This document shows, piece after piece, positions 61,840-64,000 of a stretch of DNA of 64,000 nucleotides. Positions within the stretch are counted from its first letter, which is position 1. Each line of letters starts with the position of its first letter. The position numbers and the translations under genes are program-made. The notes below the pieces were generated by a model. That model saw only the letters and a list, made by a program, of their open reading frames with translations. It did not search any database and was not told where the DNA came from. The stretch is from Leptolyngbya sp. O-77 (lineage in GTDB: Bacteria > Cyanobacteriota > Cyanobacteriia > Elainellales > Elainellaceae): NCBI RefSeq assembly GCF_001548395.1, contig NZ_AP017367.1:3447001-3511000 (forward strand), in the 5' to 3' direction.

Positions 61840-62367
61840 ATGGGGTGGTGGAATAATGGGGAACGGCTGGAGACGGCGCGGCTGTGGCTGGAACCCGTGT
61901 CACGGGATGACCGTTTGGCAGTGTTTCAGGAGTTTACTGCGGCGATCGCCACCTTTATGTATCCCAAGCCGCCCCAGGAGATCCGCGAAACCGACGAGTT
62001 TCTCAGCCATGCGCTCAAGCAAAATACCAGTGGTACAGATTTGCACCTCACCATCCGGCGACGAGAAACCGCAGAGTTTCTGGGACTGTGCGGCATGACT
62101 CAAATCCAAACCCCCACGCCAGAGTTGGGCATCTGGCTGAAGGAGGCGGCCCACGGCCAGGGCTTTGGGAAAGAGGCGATCGCCCGCCTCAAAGCCTGGG
62201 CAGACGAGCATCTGGACTACGAATGCCTGCGCTATCCCGTCGATCGGCGCAACCTCGCCAGCCGCAAGCTAGCCGAACATCTGGGCGGGCGCATCGTGGG
62301 CAAGTATACGCAGATGAACCTGAGCGGGCGAATGCTGGACGTGTTGGAATATCGGATCTATCCCTAG
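61840..62367 (+). CDS. GNAT-family acetyltransferase (RimJ/RimL-like)
   Basis: A 175-residue N-acetyltransferase. ETARLWLEPVSRDDRLAVFQ is the usual RimJ/RimL start, LGLCGMTQIQTPTPELGIWL the beta-4/5 segment, and the acetyl-CoA loop reads HGQGFGKEAIARLKAWADEH (Q/RxxGxG/A). Target unknown. It starts 15 bp after miaE with GGGAG ahead of the ATG, so they are probably co-transcribed. Its TAG stop is the first triplet of the MITE terminal repeat. Confidence 0.88.
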   Translation: MGWWNNGERLETARLWLEPVSRDDRLAVFQEFTAAIATFMYPKPPQEIRETDEFLSHALKQNTSGTDLHLTIRRRETAEFLGLCGMTQIQTPTPELGIWLKEAAHGQGFGKEAIARLKAWADEHLDYECLRYPVDRRNLASRKLAEHLGGRIVGKYTQMNLSGRMLDVLEYRIYP

Positions 62368-62472
62368 TGCAGTGTCATGGTTTAGTTTTAGGGTGATGCC
62401 TTGGCTCGTAGTGAGCGCTTCAGCGCTAAAGCGCTTACTACCAACCTAAGTTCTAGCTGTGACATAGCACTA
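62365..62472. mobile_element. MITE-like element with a nested palindrome
   Basis: Ends TAGTGCAGTGTCA (62365-62377) and TGTGACATAGCACTA (62458-62472) are imperfect inverted repeats. Inside, GTAGTGAGCGCTT and AAGCGCTTACTAC (62408-62441) form a near-perfect stem around the palindrome CAGCGCTA, a unit seen widely in cyanobacterial genomes. No coding capacity. The left end supplies the stop codon of the GNAT gene. Confidence 0.7.
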
Positions 62473-62740
62473 AAGCCGAGCTTGGATTTTAGTAGATAGA
62501 CGACTTTGGATTGCTCAGCCAACCCTCCTATCGTCTGGGGCTAAGAACAAGATTACTGAAAGCTCCGCAGATGCTCGACTGACTATCCAAAGCGCAAATC
62601 CAAAATCGAGAGAAAATCCAAAATCAAGAACTGATACAAGACCCAAGAGAACAAAACGCCAGGGTTGGGGGGCAGATATGCCAAAATTGCAGTGACTCAT
62701 TCAGAACTAGATCTCTGCCTTCAGCCCCAAAAGCACCCAA
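62473..62740. other. Intergenic region upstream of the glycosyltransferase
   Basis: About 270 bp with AAATCCAAAATC repeated (62586-62622); no gene. It should hold the promoter of the glycosyltransferase. Confidence 0.4.
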
Positions 62741-63970
62741 ATGCGCGTCCTCTTTTTGCACAACAACTTTCCGGCGCAATACTTGCACCTGTCGCAACTC
62801 CTAGCCGCTGACCCCAATAACACGGTCGTCTTTGGCACCAAGCACACGGAAAACGTGCAGCTTGCCGGAGTGCATAAGGTCAACTTTGCCCCCTCGCGAG
62901 AGCCAACGCCCAATATCCACCATTACGTCCGCAATTACGAAAGCGCTGTTTTGCACGGACAGGCGGTGTATCGGTTGGCAGAGCAACTAAAAGCGTCGGG
63001 CTTTGTGCCTGATGTGGTCAGCGCCCATTCAGGCTGGGGCGTGGGCATGTTTATTAAAGATGCGTTTCCCGATGCGGGCTATCTGGCCTATTGCGAATGG
63101 TTTGGACAGGCACACGGCAGCGATGCCGACTTTGATCCAGCATTTCCCATAACGCCAGATGATGTGCTGCGGATTCGGGCAGGCAATGCGCCAATGCTGG
63201 TGGACCTCTATAGCTGCGATCGCGGCTTGGCTCCAACGCTCTGGCAGCGAGACCAGTTTCCGCCAGAATTTCACTCCAAAATTTCTGTCCTCCACGATGG
63301 CGTAGATACAGACTACTTCTTTCCTGACCCAGCGCAAAAAATGCTGCTCGTCAATGAACGAGGCGAGACGGTTCTAGATCTGTCCGAAGAGGAAGAGATC
63401 ATCACCTACGTATCGCGCGGTATGGATGCCTACCGGGGGTTTCCGCAGTTTATGCAGGCGTTGGGGCTGGTGCTAGAGCGCCGCCCAAAGGCTCATGTGG
63501 TGATTGTCGCTGCCGACCGCATTGCCTACGGCCCTGCCGCCCCCGAAGGCAATAGTTTTAAGGACTACATGCTAAAGCAAGTGCCACTGGATTTGTCGCG
63601 GGTGCATTTCGTCGGCAACTTACCTTACGGGCTGTATAAACTGGTGCTGCGGGCATCGTCGGTGCATGTTTATCTGACTCGCCCCTTTGTGCTGTCGTGG
63701 TCCTTTATGGAAGCAATGGCATCAGGCTGTCTGATCGTCGCGTCCGACACGCCGCCCGTCCGCGAAATGATGCAAGACGGGGTGAATGGTCTACTGGTTG
63801 ATTTCTTTGCGATAGAACAAATTGGCGATCGCATTTGTGATGCACTCGAACATAGAAAAGACATGCAGCACATCCGAGACGCTGCACGTCAAACGATTGT
63901 CGAACGCTATTCTCAAAGCATTCTGTTGCCCAAGCATGTGGAATTATTGCAGGAACTGGCCGCAACCTGA
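62741..63970 (+). CDS. GT4-family glycosyltransferase
   Basis: A 409-residue GT-B-fold enzyme that transfers a sugar from a nucleotide-sugar donor, probably in polysaccharide or glycolipid synthesis. It starts MRVLFLHNNFPAQYLHLSQL. VVSAHSGWGVGMFIKDAFPD and ISVLHDGVDTDYFFPDPAQK are N-domain motifs. The C-domain has THVSRGMDAYRG-like EEEIITYVSRGMDAYRGFPQ, VHFVGNLPYGLYKLVLRASS and the donor-binding RPFVLSWSFMEAMASGCLIV followed by ASDTPPVREMMQDGVNG (the E-x7-E region). Cytoplasmic, membrane-associated at most. Acceptor unknown. The ATG at 62741 opens a single gene. Confidence 0.92.
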   Translation: MRVLFLHNNFPAQYLHLSQLLAADPNNTVVFGTKHTENVQLAGVHKVNFAPSREPTPNIHHYVRNYESAVLHGQAVYRLAEQLKASGFVPDVVSAHSGWGVGMFIKDAFPDAGYLAYCEWFGQAHGSDADFDPAFPITPDDVLRIRAGNAPMLVDLYSCDRGLAPTLWQRDQFPPEFHSKISVLHDGVDTDYFFPDPAQKMLLVNERGETVLDLSEEEEIITYVSRGMDAYRGFPQFMQALGLVLERRPKAHVVIVAADRIAYGPAAPEGNSFKDYMLKQVPLDLSRVHFVGNLPYGLYKLVLRASSVHVYLTRPFVLSWSFMEAMASGCLIVASDTPPVREMMQDGVNGLLVDFFAIEQIGDRICDALEHRKDMQHIRDAARQTIVERYSQSILLPKHVELLQELAAT

Positions 63971-64000
63971 AACAGGCAAAGGGATGAGGGCAAGCACAGT

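Overview
This window is a stretch of cyanobacterial chromosome. The diagnostic genes are petB and petD (cytochrome b6f), a carboxyl-terminal processing protease (ctpA), a cyanobacterial aldehyde deformylating oxygenase and a chloroplast-like tRNA-Glu. The octamer GCGATCGC (HIP1) occurs every few hundred bases, inside and outside genes. GC-rich coding DNA, heptanucleotide arrays, MITE-like palindromes and a two-domain ArsA protein fit a filamentous Leptolyngbya-like lineage, possibly a thermophilic one. That placement is inference.

Layout. 1-10.9 kb: dnaK (3' end cut off by the window edge), tRNA-Arg(CCU), an AspT/YidE-type transporter broken by a frameshift, a GH63-like glucosidase, an unknown protein, and the ergothioneine pair egtB-egtD. 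11-14.6 kb: a large STAND NTPase (N-terminal vWA-MoxR-associated helical domain, NB-ARC, 14 WD40 repeats), with four 10-bp-phased TTGGGG boxes upstream. 15-26.7 kb: an accessory region with a DUF5946 protein, four RTX/hemolysin-type Ca-binding proteins, two paralogous small proteins bracketing the locus, a LOG-type phosphoribohydrolase, a small exported Cys-rich protein and two nearly identical ISAs1-family elements. These elements lie in a 1.36-kb direct duplication that also copied the 3' tail of one RTX gene.

27-33.6 kb: a Tat-exported flavin amine oxidase, then a copper module (copZ-copA-cupredoxin) behind a MerR-type promoter, then a Zn alcohol dehydrogenase. 33.7-48 kb: ADO, a sugar ABC permease, an aldo/keto reductase, a DUF2325 protein, rpiA, an RsbW-like kinase, petB-petD divergent from ctpA, an HD phosphohydrolase, an ABC-2 exporter pair and a CDC48-like AAA ATPase. 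48-64 kb: ArsA-like ATPase, CPBP protease, methionine-gamma-lyase-like enzyme, dtd, a REC-histidine kinase, nurA, a PrxQ-like peroxiredoxin, tRNA-Glu, a small Npun_R1517-like protein, mnmG, a MiaE-like hydroxylase, a GNAT and a GT4 glycosyltransferase.

Most of the window is ordinary chromosome with single genes or short operons. The parts that stand out are the 14.6-26.7 kb RTX/IS/STAND region and the dense population of intergenic repeats: palindromic CCCCCTTAGTAAGGGGG-type units, MITEs, heptamer arrays, purine-rich GAAGAACGAA tracts and short tandem micro-duplications. Several indels in GC-rich runs (transporter, IS copy A) may be real mutations or sequencing errors; the sequence alone cannot tell these apart.
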